This document shows positions 23,015-35,009 of a stretch of DNA of 64,000 bases, piece by piece. Numbering within the stretch: position 1 is the stretch's first letter; each line of letters opens with the position of its first letter. Position numbers and translations under genes: made by a program. The DNA comes from Mytilus edulis (taxonomy: Eukaryota; Mollusca; Bivalvia; Mytilida; Mytilidae): NCBI RefSeq assembly GCF_963676685.1, contig NC_092345.1, positions 45,901,838 through 45,965,837 of the forward strand. Reading direction: 5' to 3'. Under the pieces are notes generated by a model. That model had not been told where the DNA came from. It did no database searches and saw nothing but the letters and a program-made list of their open reading frames with translations.

Positions 23015-26000
23015 GTTGTGTACAAGTTATCATTTTGTACAAATTATAATTTGTACAAAAATATTGTACAAATTATAATTTGTATTTTGACTTTGTACAA
23101 ATTGTAACAAATTGTAATTTGTACAAAAAGTGCTTGTACAAATTACAATTTGTACACAAATGGACAAAAAACCACTTATAACTTGTACAATAATTTATCA
23201 TATGGATTTTGGTGACAAAAGCATTGATACACATTATTGAATTGCTATTAAATGACCACACAGTACACCTAAGTTACAAAATTCAAAAGTAGTTCTTTAT
23301 CATTCGTTTGAGCAGGTGATCTAGTGATTTATGGAATCAGGTATTGCAAATCATCTTTTGACTCTCAAATCGATGACGACCTGTTTTACAGGCATTTTAA
23401 CTGCTTCCTAAGCTCAGGAACCGTTGCTGTGAATAAACATGTGTATTTCACTGCTTCAATTAGACTCCCAGAAAGGAAGCGAGATTAAACACCCCATTTG
23501 GTCAGGAATATGTCAGTTGTTTTTCTGCCGGTTTTTTTTATCACTGTTTTTTTTTCAACAAGAATCTTTGTTTTATAAATATCTATGACTGTGCATAAAA
23601 CTTAACGGAAATCAGTTGAGACAATCTAAACTTTAAAAACAACATAAAACTTATGTAGAATAGACAGACAGACTTTTATTTTATAAGAAAACTAGTTGGT
23701 GTAGTATTATAAAATCATCAGACCCAATAGCATTAATATTGAACCATCAATCTTTTCACAAACAAAAGTGAAGCGGAATAAGTCATGTAAATCCAATCTT
23801 TTGAAGTACCAATTACAAATATAAATTATCATAAATTATCACTCGTTTAAAGAAAGATTTGATTGTTTTCATGGACTTCTTGAAATAACGAATAAGTGGC
23901 AACAAATCTTTTGAGATCCTTTTCATGATCATCAAAATGCTGTACACAATCTTTTCATGATACAAAATATCAAATTTTACAAATATAATCGTTTTTGCAA
24001 AGTTTCTGAATAAAAAAAGTTCCTCAAAATAACGATAAGAACTTATCAAGCAGTACTATTTGTTTTAAAAACAAGAGGCTCTCAAGAGCCTGAATCGCTC
24101 ACCTGAATTTTTTTGGTTTAATCTCTCATCAATGATTATTTGAGCTTTTCAATTTATTTAAATGTTCTTTGAATCGTCCTATTTTCTTCAAAAGCAAAAA
24201 AAAATCATTTTCTCCTATGTTCTATTTTAGCCATAGGAGCTATGTTTCTTGACATACAAGGAAATGAAATATAAAATTTATACTAGATACTCTGAAACTC
24301 TGAAACTCTGAAACTCATTTAGCCTAAGTTTGGCTGAAATTGATACAGCAGTTTCATAAGAGAAGATTTTTTAAAGTAAGTCAACATGATGAACAAATTG
24401 TGAAAAAAGTCTTTAAAGGGCAATAACTCCTAAAGAGGTCAATTGACAATTTTGGTCAAATTGACTTATTTGTAGATCTTACTTTGCTGATCATATTTGC
24501 TGTTTACAGTTTATCTTTATCTATAATAATATTCAAGATAATGACCAAAAACTGCAAAATTTCCTTAAAATTACCAATTAAGTGGCAGCAACCCAACAAT
24601 TGGATGTTTGATTCATCTGAAAATTTCAGGGCTGATAGATATTGACCTAATGAACATTTTTACTCCATGTCAGATTTGCTCTTAATGCTTTCGTTTTTGA
24701 GATATAAGCCAAAAACTGCATTTGACCCCTATGTTCTATTTTAAGTAACGGCGGCCATGTTTTTTGACGGATCAAAAATCAAAGCACACACTTTGTGCAG
24801 GATAATCTAAGGAACAACCATGCTAAGTTTTAACCAAATCCATTCAGTAGTTTCAGAGTAGAAGATTTTTTAAAGTTAGCAAATATGATGAACAAATTGT
24901 GAAAAATTGTCATTAAAGGACAATAACCCCTTAAGGGGTCAATTGACAATTTTGGTCATATTAACTTATTTGTAGATCTTACTTTGCTGATCTTTTTTGC
25001 TGTTTACAGTTTATCTTTATCTATAATAATATTCAAGATAATGACCAAAAACTGCAAAATTTCCTTAAAATTACCAATTAAGTGGCAGCAACCCAACAAT
25101 TGGATGTTTGATTCATCTGAAATTTTCAGGGCTGATAGATATTGATCTAATGAACATTTTTACTCCATGTCAGATTTGCTCTTAATGCTTTCGTTTTTGA
25201 GATATAAGCCAAAAACTGCATTTGACCCCTATGTTCTATTTTAAGTAACGGCGGCCATGTTTTTTGACGGATCAAAAATCAAAGCACACACTTTGTGCAG
25301 GATAATCTAAGAAACAACCATGCTAAGTTTTAACCAAATCCATTCAGTAGTTTCAGAGGAGAAGATTTTTTAAAGTTAGCAAATATGATGAACAAATTGT
25401 GAAAAATTGTCATTAAAGGACAATAACCCCTTAAGGGGTCAATTGACAATTTTGGTCATATTAACTTATTTGTAGATCTTACTTTGCTGATCTTTTTTGC
25501 TGTTTACAGTTTATCTTTATCTATAATAATATTCAAGATAATGACCAAAAACTGCAAAATTTCCTTAAAATTACCAATTAAGTGGCAGCAACCCAACAAT
25601 GGTTTGTTTGATTCATCTGAAAATTTCAGGGCTGATAGATCTTGACCTAATGAACATTTTTACCCCATGTCAGATTTGCTCTAAATGCTTTCGTTTTTGA
25701 GATATAAGCCAAAAACTGCATTTGACCCCTATGTTCTATTTTAAGTAACGGCGGCCATGTTTTTTGACGGATCAAAAATCGAAGCGCACATTTTGTGCAG
25801 GATATACTAAGGAACAATCATGTTAAGTTTCATTCAAATCCATTCAGTAGTTTCAGAGGAGAAGATGTTTGAAAAATTGTTAACGACGACGACGACGTCG
25901 ACGACGACGACGGACGCCAAGTGATGAGAAAAGCTCACATGGCCTTTTAGGCCAGGTGAGCTAAAAAGGTATTTTATGAATTAAAAATTTTGAAAAAAAA

Positions 26001-26337
26001 ATCCTATTTGTCACTTTTTTTTTTTCTCTAAAAAAATTCGAAGATCAATCTGCCGTTTGTAGTTGTGTAAAAATAGTGTATTTTGTTAATAAGGTTTAGT
26101 GTGTGGTCAGTTAATTACAATTCTATCGTGTGAATCAATGCATTTTTCACCAAAATTCATATTTAAAACTGTTGTACAAGTTATAAGTGAATTTAGGTAA
26201 AATTTTGTACAAATTGTAATTTGTACAGGCACGTTTTGTACAAATTATAATTTGTACAAAGTCAAAATACAAATTATAATTTGTACAATATTTTTGTACA
26301 AATTATAATTTGTACAAAATGATAACTTGTACACAAC
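23015..26337. mobile_element. Foldback element with ~250 bp inverted termini
   Basis: The left arm opens GTTGTGTACAAGTTATCATT, and the right arm ending at 26337 is its reverse complement. Similarity continues inward for about 250 bp on each side (to about 23265 and from about 26090). Both arms hold several palindromes of the form TTTGTACAAATTATAATTTG. The interior contains a separate repeat element (24073-25965) and unrecognised AT-rich DNA. No transposase ORF is present, so it would be non-autonomous. No target-site duplication is obvious. Confidence 0.75.
24073..25965. mobile_element. Element with exact 500 bp tandem units
   Basis: The left end carries the palindrome GGCTCTCAAGAGCC and then CGCTCACCTG; the right end carries GGCCTTTTAGGCC and CAGGTGAGC. 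This is an inverted GCTCACCTG pair with palindromes at each end. The interior is a tandem repeat: the landmark TTTGACCCCTATGTTCTATT begins at 24721, 25221 and 25721, an exact 500 bp period, with a more diverged unit before it (landmark near 24210). A GACGAC tract lies at 25884-25915. It is nested inside the 23015-26337 foldback element. Confidence 0.8.
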
Positions 26338-27057
26338 ATATATATACCAGAAAAATAAATCTTTGAGGTGGTGCAATTTTGCAGAGATCCATACACTTAT
26401 ATATATACTCAAGTTATTGTCTGAAAATAAAAAGTCTTCGTACCTTGATCATTTGATCGTATAAAAATTTAAGGACCTTGCCCACTCTTTTCTGATAGAA
26501 ATGTACTTCATCGCAATTTTTAGAGATATTTATGTTTGTGTGAAGGGCTGCATGTTTACATTATTTGGAAATTACTAGCTAAATACCATGAAACTTTCCT
26601 TTTGTGTGATTGACTCCGACAACAAAGGAGCACACTTAAAAAAAAAAAATTTTTTACTGATAAAAAGCAATTACATTTTGACTGCTATTTTGACGATTTG
26701 CTTTTCTTTTTATAGACTTTTTCAATTGACTTGCGTAAGTGAAACTTTTTGGAAAATCCGTGTCTATCAGGAAAGCATTATTCATATATTTTTTCTTCAG
26801 TGTGATTTTTATTTCAAATGAATAATACCTGTAAGATATTAAGAATACATTATAATCAGTGAGTATAACATTATGTAGTTTTTGTCATTTTATTATTGAT
26901 TGTTATGATTGTCTGAATGTTTAACATTCATTTTTCCTTCTCCCACACGATGTCGTTACTTCTTGTCCGAATCCGTCCAAGACTCTTGTGTGAAACTTCA
27001 GAATGGCACTCATTTGGCGATTCAGCCATTAAGTTTAAAACATAGTTTAAGATAAGG
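26338..27057. other. 3' flank of the HEAT-repeat gene, non-coding
   Basis: AT-rich, no gene recognised. A minus-strand AATAAA at 26889-26894 lies about 164 bp beyond the stop of the HEAT-like gene and is a plausible polyadenylation signal for it. Confidence 0.5.
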
Positions 27058-27312
27058 TCAAAGTATATTCCACTTCCCAGTCCGGTTATATGTTGTAAGA
27101 CACTTATGAGCCGTCCTTCTGATCTTTGAGTCTGAATCTCTGTTAAATCCATCCAAAGCTTCAGCAACATCGAACTCTAAGTGAGCGGGCGAGCCATCAC
27201 ACAGAGTGTGTAAGACCTGTTGTCTGACGTTTACAGCCTCATCGTCGACCATTTCTAGGACACGTTTCCAGAAGTCGTCATGATCCTTTTTTACTCGACA
27301 TGGACACATTTC
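27058..27312 (-). CDS. Small HEAT-repeat-like protein, exon 2 (C-terminal)
   Basis: The exon starts after the acceptor CACAG in phase 0 and encodes 84 residues (EMCPCRVKKDHDDFWKRVLE at the start; TTYNRTGKWNIL before the stop). It carries two HEAT-like helical hairpins: MVDDEAVNVRQQVLHTLCDG, and FNRDSDSKIRRTAHKCL with the D-x-x-I/V-R pattern at the helix turn. The CPC pair near its start and the GKWNIL ending look specific, and I believe close relatives exist in other animals, but I cannot name them. Confidence 0.82.
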   Translation of the reverse strand, partial: EMCPCRVKKDHDDFWKRVLEMVDDEAVNVRQQVLHTLCDGSPAHLEFDVAEALDGFNRDSDSKIRRTAHKCLTTYNRTGKWNIL

Positions 27313-30300
27313 CTGTGATAGAAATGATACATATAATGTTTTACAAAATATACAAGTATCTAGCTCTATAAGATAGTCCGAGTCTTAATAAGTTACGTGA
27401 ATATCTATATATGTTACAGGAATTTTCTAAATTTAGGCATTTTGTAAAATGACTGAATTTTCAGGCAATTTAGAAAGTGCCTAACCTTGACAGGCATTAT
27501 ACAAAATGACTAAAAACACCTAGTCATTTTGTAAAATGGCTGAAATTTTGAAACAAAATTCCACAAATTGCCTGTTGTGTTTCAGACAATTTGTAGAAGG
27601 AGGATATCATTGAGATGTATATGGCAAAAGTTGACAAAAACCCAATATCTTGCAAAGAAAATAACTAATTCATTCTCCAAAAACCAGATCAGAATATGCC
27701 TTATGATATGTTCTTTTTAGTGAAACTACGTTAAGTACGTACTCACTCTGTATTTCAAATACCAACATTGAATTTATGATTATTTTCTCAGAATGACAAA
27801 AAGACAAATTGTTTTATCAATAGAACAAAATATACAATCACATTTTTAGAAAATCTAGATTCAAAACAGTAAAGTGAAACATATGGAGTAGAGTTTTTTA
27901 TTGACTGATTGCTGTTTTTTTGCTTTCAGTCGCAAATATGTCATGCATTTTTAAAACGAACATTTGGTTATAATTCGTATGGATCATTTCTACAGTGGAT
28001 TGACCTGGATAAAGGACAGAAATTTAGACTGCAGTTTGCAATTGAAATGAAGGTATTTTGGACAGGAACAGAAAATCCCCGTGTAGAACAGCCATAGAGT
28101 TCTCAAAGGGTTGTCCGATCGTCTGAAAATGTCAGGGCTGATAGATCTTAACCTGATGAAATTTTTAACCCCCATGTCAGATTTGATATTCTAATATGAC
28201 GTGCTTCTTTCGCTTTGTAAACAACACTGAGTGAAAATTCTCGTTATATCTATACTCAGCGCAGACTCGGAGATATACATAATAATGGATGTTACAATAT
28301 ACCTCCCACGTAAATCCACATGTATTTGAACCTACTTTGCAAACGCTTTGCCAATTTTATTGTATTAGAAATTGTTATAAAACAAAAGACAAAAGAACTT
28401 TTATTCTTATTCGGATGCATAATAAAAAGAATTAATATAATGCAACTAGTTTTGTTTATTTCATAAATATAGTAACACAGCTATATTGTGCAATGTCAAT
28501 TTCATCATGGAACACTTTCTCTACAATCAGGGGTTCATTAAGGGATGAAAATAAGCTTGATATTTATGTTACGATTTTAAAAGCTATTAATATACTAATT
28601 TAAGTTGCAGTATAAAAACAATATTTAGTCAATGTCACAAAAATATAATCTTTTTTGTAACCATCGAAGTTCGTATAATATTGTATTTAAATGGAATTCT
28701 GAGGTAGGTTTTGTTTTGTTTTCTATTCTATTGCATTTGATTTCAGCGAGTCAACATGGCAGCTCCTTCGTTACGAAATGTCAATTTTGGATTTGACGGT
28801 AGCTTACGAGAAAATATGTAAATTAAAAATCGGAAATATTGGGTTTGAGAATTAAACATATTTTTTCCAGCGGTTATTAACGAAATAATCAATGCAAGCT
28901 AAATATTTATGAGAATATTTGAGCTTTATCTAACAAGGAGTGAAAAAGAACAGTTTCACACACGGCATACCCACTCTCGCTTCAGTATTTGAATGAACTT
29001 ATTTGTCCTATTAGAATCGAAATAATTCATGGAAGCCATAGATTTGTTGTAAATTTACACATGGCCTGGGCCGTGATATTCGTTAATTTTATCCCTCGCT
29101 AACGCTCAGGATAAAATTCGAATATCACGGCCCAGGCCATGTGTAAATTTCCAACAAATCTATGGCTTCCATGAATTATTTCTTAATTAATGCATTAGAT
29201 TGAGCCAAACACTGTATTTTACCCCTATGTTCCATTTATAGCCATGTTGGCCATTTTGTGTGGCAATCGGGGATTAATGGGACAGATTTTTAAACAAGAT
29301 ACTCTAATGATGATTACATTATACAGGCAAAAGATCATTCTTGACTGGAGACAGTCTCATACGGAATTCCCCCTAAAAAATATTTTTGAAACATATGCAT
29401 TAATTGACTAATAATACCCATGTATGTTGTTGATCAAATAGCGGTTTTTGTTCTGCTATTTTGATGTCATTAGAGGTTTAATTCTATATTTTATTTACTC
29501 CAAATTGCATGTGTTCTGTTTTAAAGCACACTATTAATTTGAATCATAGATTTGTATAGTCTAACTTTACAAAGCCTTGTCTGAATGTATAAGTTTCTAT
29601 ACATACTATTTTACAAAATATCGCATATCAAATTAAAATTTCAAATAATGATTGAAAATCCAAATATGTTAATCAAAGTTGTCTAAGACTGTGTATGCTT
29701 TGCTAATAATTACATTACTTGTATGGTTTATAATAATTTGTTCTTTTGATTGGCATTCCAGATATTATTTCACAATAAAATGTAACTTTCATGACAGCAT
29801 GTGCTCTTTGAAAACGTTACAAGTAATTTTATATGCATGTTGTAAAAACGTTGCCATTATTGATCGCACATTTTTAGAAGTACTGCATATACTTAATATG
29901 CTTCGGCCACGCCACACTTCAAAATATGTTGGTTTACCGAAACCCTTCACACAACAGTAGAAACAGTGGGTAGGTAGGTAGGCATTTCTTTTTTTTCATC
30001 AAAAAGAAATTGAAGTGTCAGGATGTGTTTAAGTTTTCATGTCTATCTGATTAAAAAAAAAAAAAAACTTTTCTCACCAGGTCAATACAGATTTTGAGTA
30101 TAGGCAGCTATTTTCTGGGTAGGAAAGGTTAGGGCAAAAAAACGTAAATTTTTGTTTATGGCCTCAATGCTTTTAAAAAAAAGTAAAATTACACAATCTT
30201 ATTAAAATATTATAGATCTCTGATTTCTTTATACTGCGCTATACTATACATATGAGTATAACGTAAAATAACGAAATCAGAGATCTATTATATTTTCATT

Positions 30301-30376
30301 AGAAAAATTACAAAAACTGAGCATTCAATTTTAAATAAATAAAAAAGCTAACCAAGTTGTATATTAATGAACTTAC
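27313..30376 (-). other. 3.06 kb intron of the HEAT-like gene
   Basis: A GT-AG intron. It holds inverted copies of a TTTTGTAAAATGACTGAA-type element (about 27440-27600), fragments of the 500 bp-unit family (about 28100-28195 and 29200-29290) and the long hairpin at 29019-29181. Short open frames at 27909-28097 and 29679-29960 have no recognisable similarity. Confidence 0.7.
29019..29181. repeat. Long near-perfect hairpin, ~64 bp arms
   Basis: The arm 29019-29082 (starting GAAATAATTCATGGAAGCCA) pairs with 29119-29181 (ending TGGCTTCCATGAATTATTTC) with one or two mismatches, around a ~36 bp loop. The inner stem includes CCGTGATATTCG / CGAATATCACGG. It is a foldback-type element in the intron and, if transcribed, would form a long double-stranded RNA stem. 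Confidence 0.9.
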
Positions 30377-30502
30377 TTTAAGAGCTCTCTGTCTGACCTG
30401 AGGATGAGAATGTTTAGTCAGTTCTATAATGGTTTCTATAGTAGTGGTATCCCTACACAGCCTCATTGCTTCGGTTACTGGCAATTTAGATATTTCCGTC
30501 AT
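30377..30502 (-). CDS. Small HEAT-repeat-like protein, exon 1
   Basis: First exon of a two-exon gene. The ATG at 30500-30502 opens 42 codons (MTEISKLPVTEAMRLCRDTT at the start) to a GTAAGT donor in phase 0. Joined to 27058-27312 it gives a 126-residue protein, MW about 14-15 kDa, with no signal peptide or membrane segment. The run TIIELTKHSHPQVRQRALK is a classic HEAT-helix pattern (HPQVRQRAL), and with exon 2 the protein has about three HEAT hairpins. HEAT solenoids are protein-binding scaffolds. A specific function cannot be given. Support for a real gene comes from clean splice sites, continuity of the repeat pattern over the junction, and GC content above the flanks. Part of a larger protein is unlikely because both start and stop are clear. 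Confidence 0.82.
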
Positions 30503-31457
30503 TTTGATTTTTTTCTCTGGGACTCCGCTCTGTTAAAACTGTAAGACGAGTATGTTTATATACTTCCTTTTTGTAATCTATTCTATATTTAGTCGATTAA
30601 ATCATATGTGAATTTACGTTTAGTTGTGAAATGTGGTGTGTATTGACTTGTGTTGTGAAACTACAATTAGGTAAATTCGTGTAGTAGATGTACGTTATTG
30701 ATTTTAGTTAAAATAGAATAAGATAATTAAAAGAGCAAAAAATAAACAAAATCGAAACTAAGTTAACCCAGTCTTTAAAAAAAAAATAGTTATAAGTGTA
30801 AATTCGTCACCCGCACATTTTCATTTTAAAGCTATTCTGACAAATAAGTTTTTTTTTATTCTTGACCATTGCTACCTTGCACATACGGAAATGGCGCATT
30901 GTATTTCACTATTTTTGCCGATAAAAAAATGAAATGTTTGTAATAGCTATTTTGTACATTTATATATTTGTTCTTATTCATTCAAACTATTTAAATTAAA
31001 TAAATAATGACAATTTCTCTACCAATAGTATGATTTAATTATAATAATGAGATTGGTTGAAACATGCGTAACCCAAATTGGCGCATTTTTTTGTATATTG
31101 ATTCATTGTTTATCTGACGTCCAGCGACAAATATGTCATTGAATGCTTATTCAAAACTTTCTTAACAGGTTTAATGTTTCTGAAACCCTCTCTCCCCCTT
31201 TTATCTATTATTTGAGGCAGTTTGGTGACTAGTTTGAATTTTCTCTATTCAGTGCATGGGACCTGGTGTCTTAGAACGAACGATTATAATAGAAAAAGGA
31301 TCAATTTATATTGCACATTTTCAAATCAGAAAGAATTGATAGTGTGTTTCTAGGGACATAGGAACATGCAAGGATAAAAAATGCTGGCATGCTTCTTTAT
31401 CAATTTCGATGGGTACATACAAGGAATAATGAAACATCCTTAAGTTCATCCTTGCAT
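30503..31457. other. Upstream flank of the HEAT-like gene
   Basis: AT-rich, no gene recognised. It should contain the promoter of the minus-strand gene; no TATA box or initiator stands out. Confidence 0.4.
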
Positions 31458-31460
31458 TTT

Positions 31461-31738
31461 TATGCCCCACCTACCATAGTAGAGGGGCATTATGTTTTCT
31501 GGTCTGTGCCTCCGTTCGTCCGTCCGTCCGTTCGCTTCAGGTTAAAGTTTTTGGTCAAGGTAGTTTTTTAAGAAGTTGAAGTCTAATCAACTTGAAACTT
31601 AGTACACTTGTTCCCTATGATATGATCTTTCTAATTTTAATTCCAAATTAATGTTTTGACCCCAATTTCACGGTCCACTGAACATAGAAAATGATAGTGC
31701 GAGTGGGGCATCCGTGTACTTGGGACACATTCTTGTTC
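31461..31738 (+). mobile_element. Interspersed repeat opening TATGCCCCACCTACCATAGT
   Basis: The opening, a run of CCGT/CCGTCC, and the ending GGGGCATCCGTGTACTTGGG then ACACATTCTTGTT form a ~280 bp unit that I recognise as a frequent bivalve repeat. The GCCCCAC near the start and GTGGGGC near the end are short inverted repeats. A related but different unit begins at about 41463 (GCCCCCTACCATCAAAG). Confidence 0.65.
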
Positions 31739-32129
31739 TTTATATATTTGTTTCAATATTTATTTTGTTTGCACAGTTTTTATTAAAAAAAACAAAGACC
31801 CATGCGCGAGATCTAGAAGAGAAAACCCATGCACAATCAGTACAATACTGTTGATAAAGTTGCAGTAGGAACTGATTTTTCTCTTTATCTTGTCTAGATT
31901 GTGGTGCACATTCGCCTATACATTGTATTTTTATATATGTTGTTGTTTGCAATTTGATGATAGTATCAAGAAAAACGTAAATAGCTGAGTGACAACTATA
32001 GAATTACTTTTATTTCCATGATGAACCAAAGTGAACATATACATACATACAACTTTAATATTAAACCAGCATAGATTAATGCTAGTGGTTTTAGTATAAT
32101 TATTTAACTATGAAAGTTTTCGCTAAAAT

Positions 32130-32240
32130 GGGCTATCGAAAATACAGCTGAACGGATTAATTCTGCGCTAAAATGGGCTCTAATGTCTGCGCTAAAATGT
32201 CCCCTATTGGTTTTTCGCTAAAATTATCTGCGCCCATCTG
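32130..32240 (+). repeat. Short repeats of GCGCTAAAATGGGCT type
   Basis: Four spaced copies of a TTCGCTAAAATGGGCT / TGCGCTAAAATG motif within about 110 bp. It looks like a fragment of an interspersed repeat; no gene is seen around it. Confidence 0.5.
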
Positions 32241-32439
32241 TTTTCTTGTCCATAGTTGAGATTAAATTTCTTTTTGTTTATGAAATTGGAAAATTTGATT
32301 AAATTAATTTTATTGTGGTTAATTTTGAATTTGCTTTCAACTGTTGATTCTTTTAACATTTAATACAGGCGATGAAACAAACGACTCAACTAATAAAAAT
32401 TTTATTCGGAAATTATCAAAAGCGGATAAAAGAATAAGC

Positions 32440-32635
32440 CCTTGACACCATTTGCGAGTATGATGGTCTTGTGATACAATGATAGTCCGTCGGAAGGAGG
32501 CGATAAATGACTGACCCGTGTTAAGAGAGAGCAATATCTCTTGCGCATAAAAGTCACCCTTTTAGATTTCGAAAAGAGCAGGCTAAAGCTACAAGGAAGC
32601 ACTCGCACCCTCAAAGTGGAAACGGATTAATATAA
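32440..32635 (-). mobile_element. SINE-like interspersed repeat
   Basis: The block GTCGGAAGGAGGCGATAAAT, TGACTGACCCGTGTTAAGAG, AGAGCAATATCTCTTGCGC and AGCACTCGCACCCTCAAAGT is more GC-rich than its surroundings and resembles a widely distributed mollusc SINE-type sequence. Family assignment is from memory and uncertain; orientation was not established from a tail. The overlapping open frames are not real genes. Confidence 0.45.
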
Positions 32636-33049
32636 GTTGTAATAACTTGTTTCCCAATCCAATATAAATAAATATGTTTAAACTGAAAGAAAAAACAGCA
32701 GAAAAGACAGTGGTTTAAACTTTTTTTTAAATATCCTGTTTCAATCAAAAGAAAGAGAAAAAATCTTTGCTCCAAGGGATACTAATTTAAATGAATACTA
32801 GTATTATTTTTCCGTTTTAATTTAACTGTACTTAAAAAAAATATGTGCCGCTTTTGCATTTCGGTTCTATACGTAGCAAGTCAAGCAAACCGCTCATATA
32901 AATTATGCTGTATGATTGAGCTGCACGAAAAAAAAAAGTACGACGTTATTTATACAATCGGCATGAAAAATAACGTCAAAATAACGTTACCAAAACTAAC
33001 ACCAACACCGTACGCGACGCATAATATAAATAGCAATATTGTCAGTATA

Positions 33050-33085
33050 TAACCAGAGACATGTGTATATATATATGTCTCTGGT
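33050..33085. repeat. Short palindrome CCAGAGACAT..ATGTCTCTGG
   Basis: A TA-rich palindrome flanked by AGAGACAT arms. The same AGAGAC ends recur at 33807 and 34120, suggesting related terminal sequences. Confidence 0.6.
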
Positions 33086-33278
33086 ATAACGTATGTTTTC
33101 TTCTTCACAAACTAGTGCCAGAGACCAGAGAAATATAATGCTATGTCTCTGTAATGACTTATAGCCATTTCTTCGTCAAAATTCGCAAAAGACGGTACCA
33201 GTTTTGAGGCCCCCATTTCGGAATCTTAGTAATTTACAAAAGAAGGTATTAATTTTAAGGTTATCGACTCCCACTACA

Positions 33279-33526
33279 CGACTAAGGGACGACATCAAAA
33301 GATCAATGTAAGATAAAAAACTTAATTCAAATAGTTCGGGGTTGGGGGGTAACCGGTTGAACTGCTGCAAGATTTGGTTATCCGACAATGATTTTTACAT
33401 ATATCCATATGGGTCAATCAATTTTTCCCAAATTAAGTTAATAGGGGGGTAGGGGGTGAGTGAAAAAACTATTTGAATTAAGTTTTTTATCCTTCATTGA
33501 ACTTTTGATGTCGTCCCTAAGTTGTC
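33279..33526. mobile_element. MITE with ~57 bp inverted repeats
   Basis: The left arm GACTAAGGGACGACATCAAA and then AGATCAATGTAAGATAAAA (to about 33337) is the near-perfect reverse complement of 33467-33526 (ending TTTTGATGTCGTCCCTAAG). The ~130 bp centre is G-rich. Total is about 248 bp. No coding capacity. Confidence 0.8.
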
Positions 33527-33806
33527 AATCTAGATCGACCCTTCACATATAATGATTGCACAAGTATTTCAGTTTAATTTGCACATCGGCTATTGATCAC
33601 AATTATTTAACTGTTTCAGAAATTTCCCAACGTGAGGCACTCGGTCAGTTCTTGTATATGTCTAGCTGATACCTTAAAAACACGTTATATACGTACTCAT
33701 AACTATAAAAGTCCCATTATTAGATTTAAAAGTCTTCAGTGCTTGTCCAATCACAAAACTATAGTTTTCTTCATGTGTATTAAAACAACCAATTACTGTC
33801 TAACAA

Positions 33807-34120
33807 CAGAGACATATATACAATTCATACCTGCCAACTGTAACTATTTGCGGTGGATTTCCCCCATGGAGGCTCCAAAATGGAAATTTTGAAAGAGCAA
33901 TTTTGTCCACAATTTTATACAAAACAATAAATTTTATGATAGCTTATTTAGGAGTGTAAAAGTATGAAGAAGCCAAAAAAACAACATTAAAATGTATTTG
34001 GAGCCCCCCCCCCCCCCCCCTTGAAGGTTTTGTAGGACTATAAGAGCCATCGTATATACGTAAAACCCCCATTGACATTTTGAAAAGTTGGCAGGTATGT
34101 CAATTGTATATATGTCTCTG
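33807..34120. mobile_element. MITE with ~33 bp inverted repeats
   Basis: The left end CAGAGACATATATACAATTC then ATACCTGCCAAC is the reverse complement, with one or two changes, of 34087-34120 (GTTGGCAGGTATGTCAATTG then TATATATGTCTCTG). The ~250 bp centre includes a poly-C run (34004-34020). The open frame 33632-33892 overlaps it and is not a gene. Confidence 0.8.
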
Positions 34121-34882
34121 ATATCATTAACCCATATTTGTCAAGTTCTTTTAGCAAATAAGTACTGCAGTATTCTTCTTAATCGTTCTATCAAAATCAC
34201 GATATTTCTGTTTTATTACATATACAGCTCTCATCTTTACTAAACCTAGTATTTTTCTAACAGAATATACGAATAAAATAATAATGAAAATGATGTGGTG
34301 TTTGGTGGTTCAACATGCAAAATGGCATCAAAAAGCCAAATGAAAAATTTCGGAGAAAAGACGTAACTACTACCGTGTTATTCTTGATGATTTATTATCG
34401 AGTTATCAACGCAAAATCTTAACTGCAAAATATTATACCCATTTTAACATCTACACATAAATTGATGACGTTTTTAACGTCAATAAAGGGTTTGTCTGGC
34501 CTGGCTGAGAGCATCCTCGCATTCTTTGAATAGTTCCTCTATTTAAGCAGCTGGAACCAAGGTAAAAGCTTTCAAACGATTTATTTGATGTAAGCGCGAT
34601 TAAAAGATTTGATATATTTGTTAAATATGGAAGAATACTCATTGCATGCTGCAAAATTACAATGATGCACTAACTGACAAAGCCAAAGGTGTCTGTGTTC
34701 AAGTTTCATTATGTACAAATTAATTATATTATAATGCGTTTAAGCTGCACAGCTGGAGCCTTTATGATGCCTGTGTTAATTAAACAAAATCAATTCTGAG
34801 CCAATGCACATATTAATAAACAATAGTCATGATAGTTGGGTCTTTATTAAAACCGTTTGTTCTGGCTGCTATCTCATGTATC

Positions 34883-35009
34883 TAGTCCAAATAATTATGA
34901 CGTCCTTGAAGGCTATTTTAATTTTTTGTTTTGACGCCTTCCTGTTGATGTAAGGCGTCAAAGAAAAAAAATTGAATAGCCTTTCAAGATGTCATAATAA
35001 TTTGGACTA
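34883..35009. mobile_element. Compact foldback MITE, ~55 bp arms
   Basis: TAGTCCAAATAATTATGACG at the left and its near reverse complement at the right (TCATAATAATTTGGACTA) extend inward through CTTGAAGGCTATT / AATAGCCTTTCAAG to TTGACGCCTT / AAGGCGTCAA, leaving an ~11 bp loop. The whole 127 bp is one hairpin. Its sister is at 18284-18497 in the V-ATPase G intron. Confidence 0.88.
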
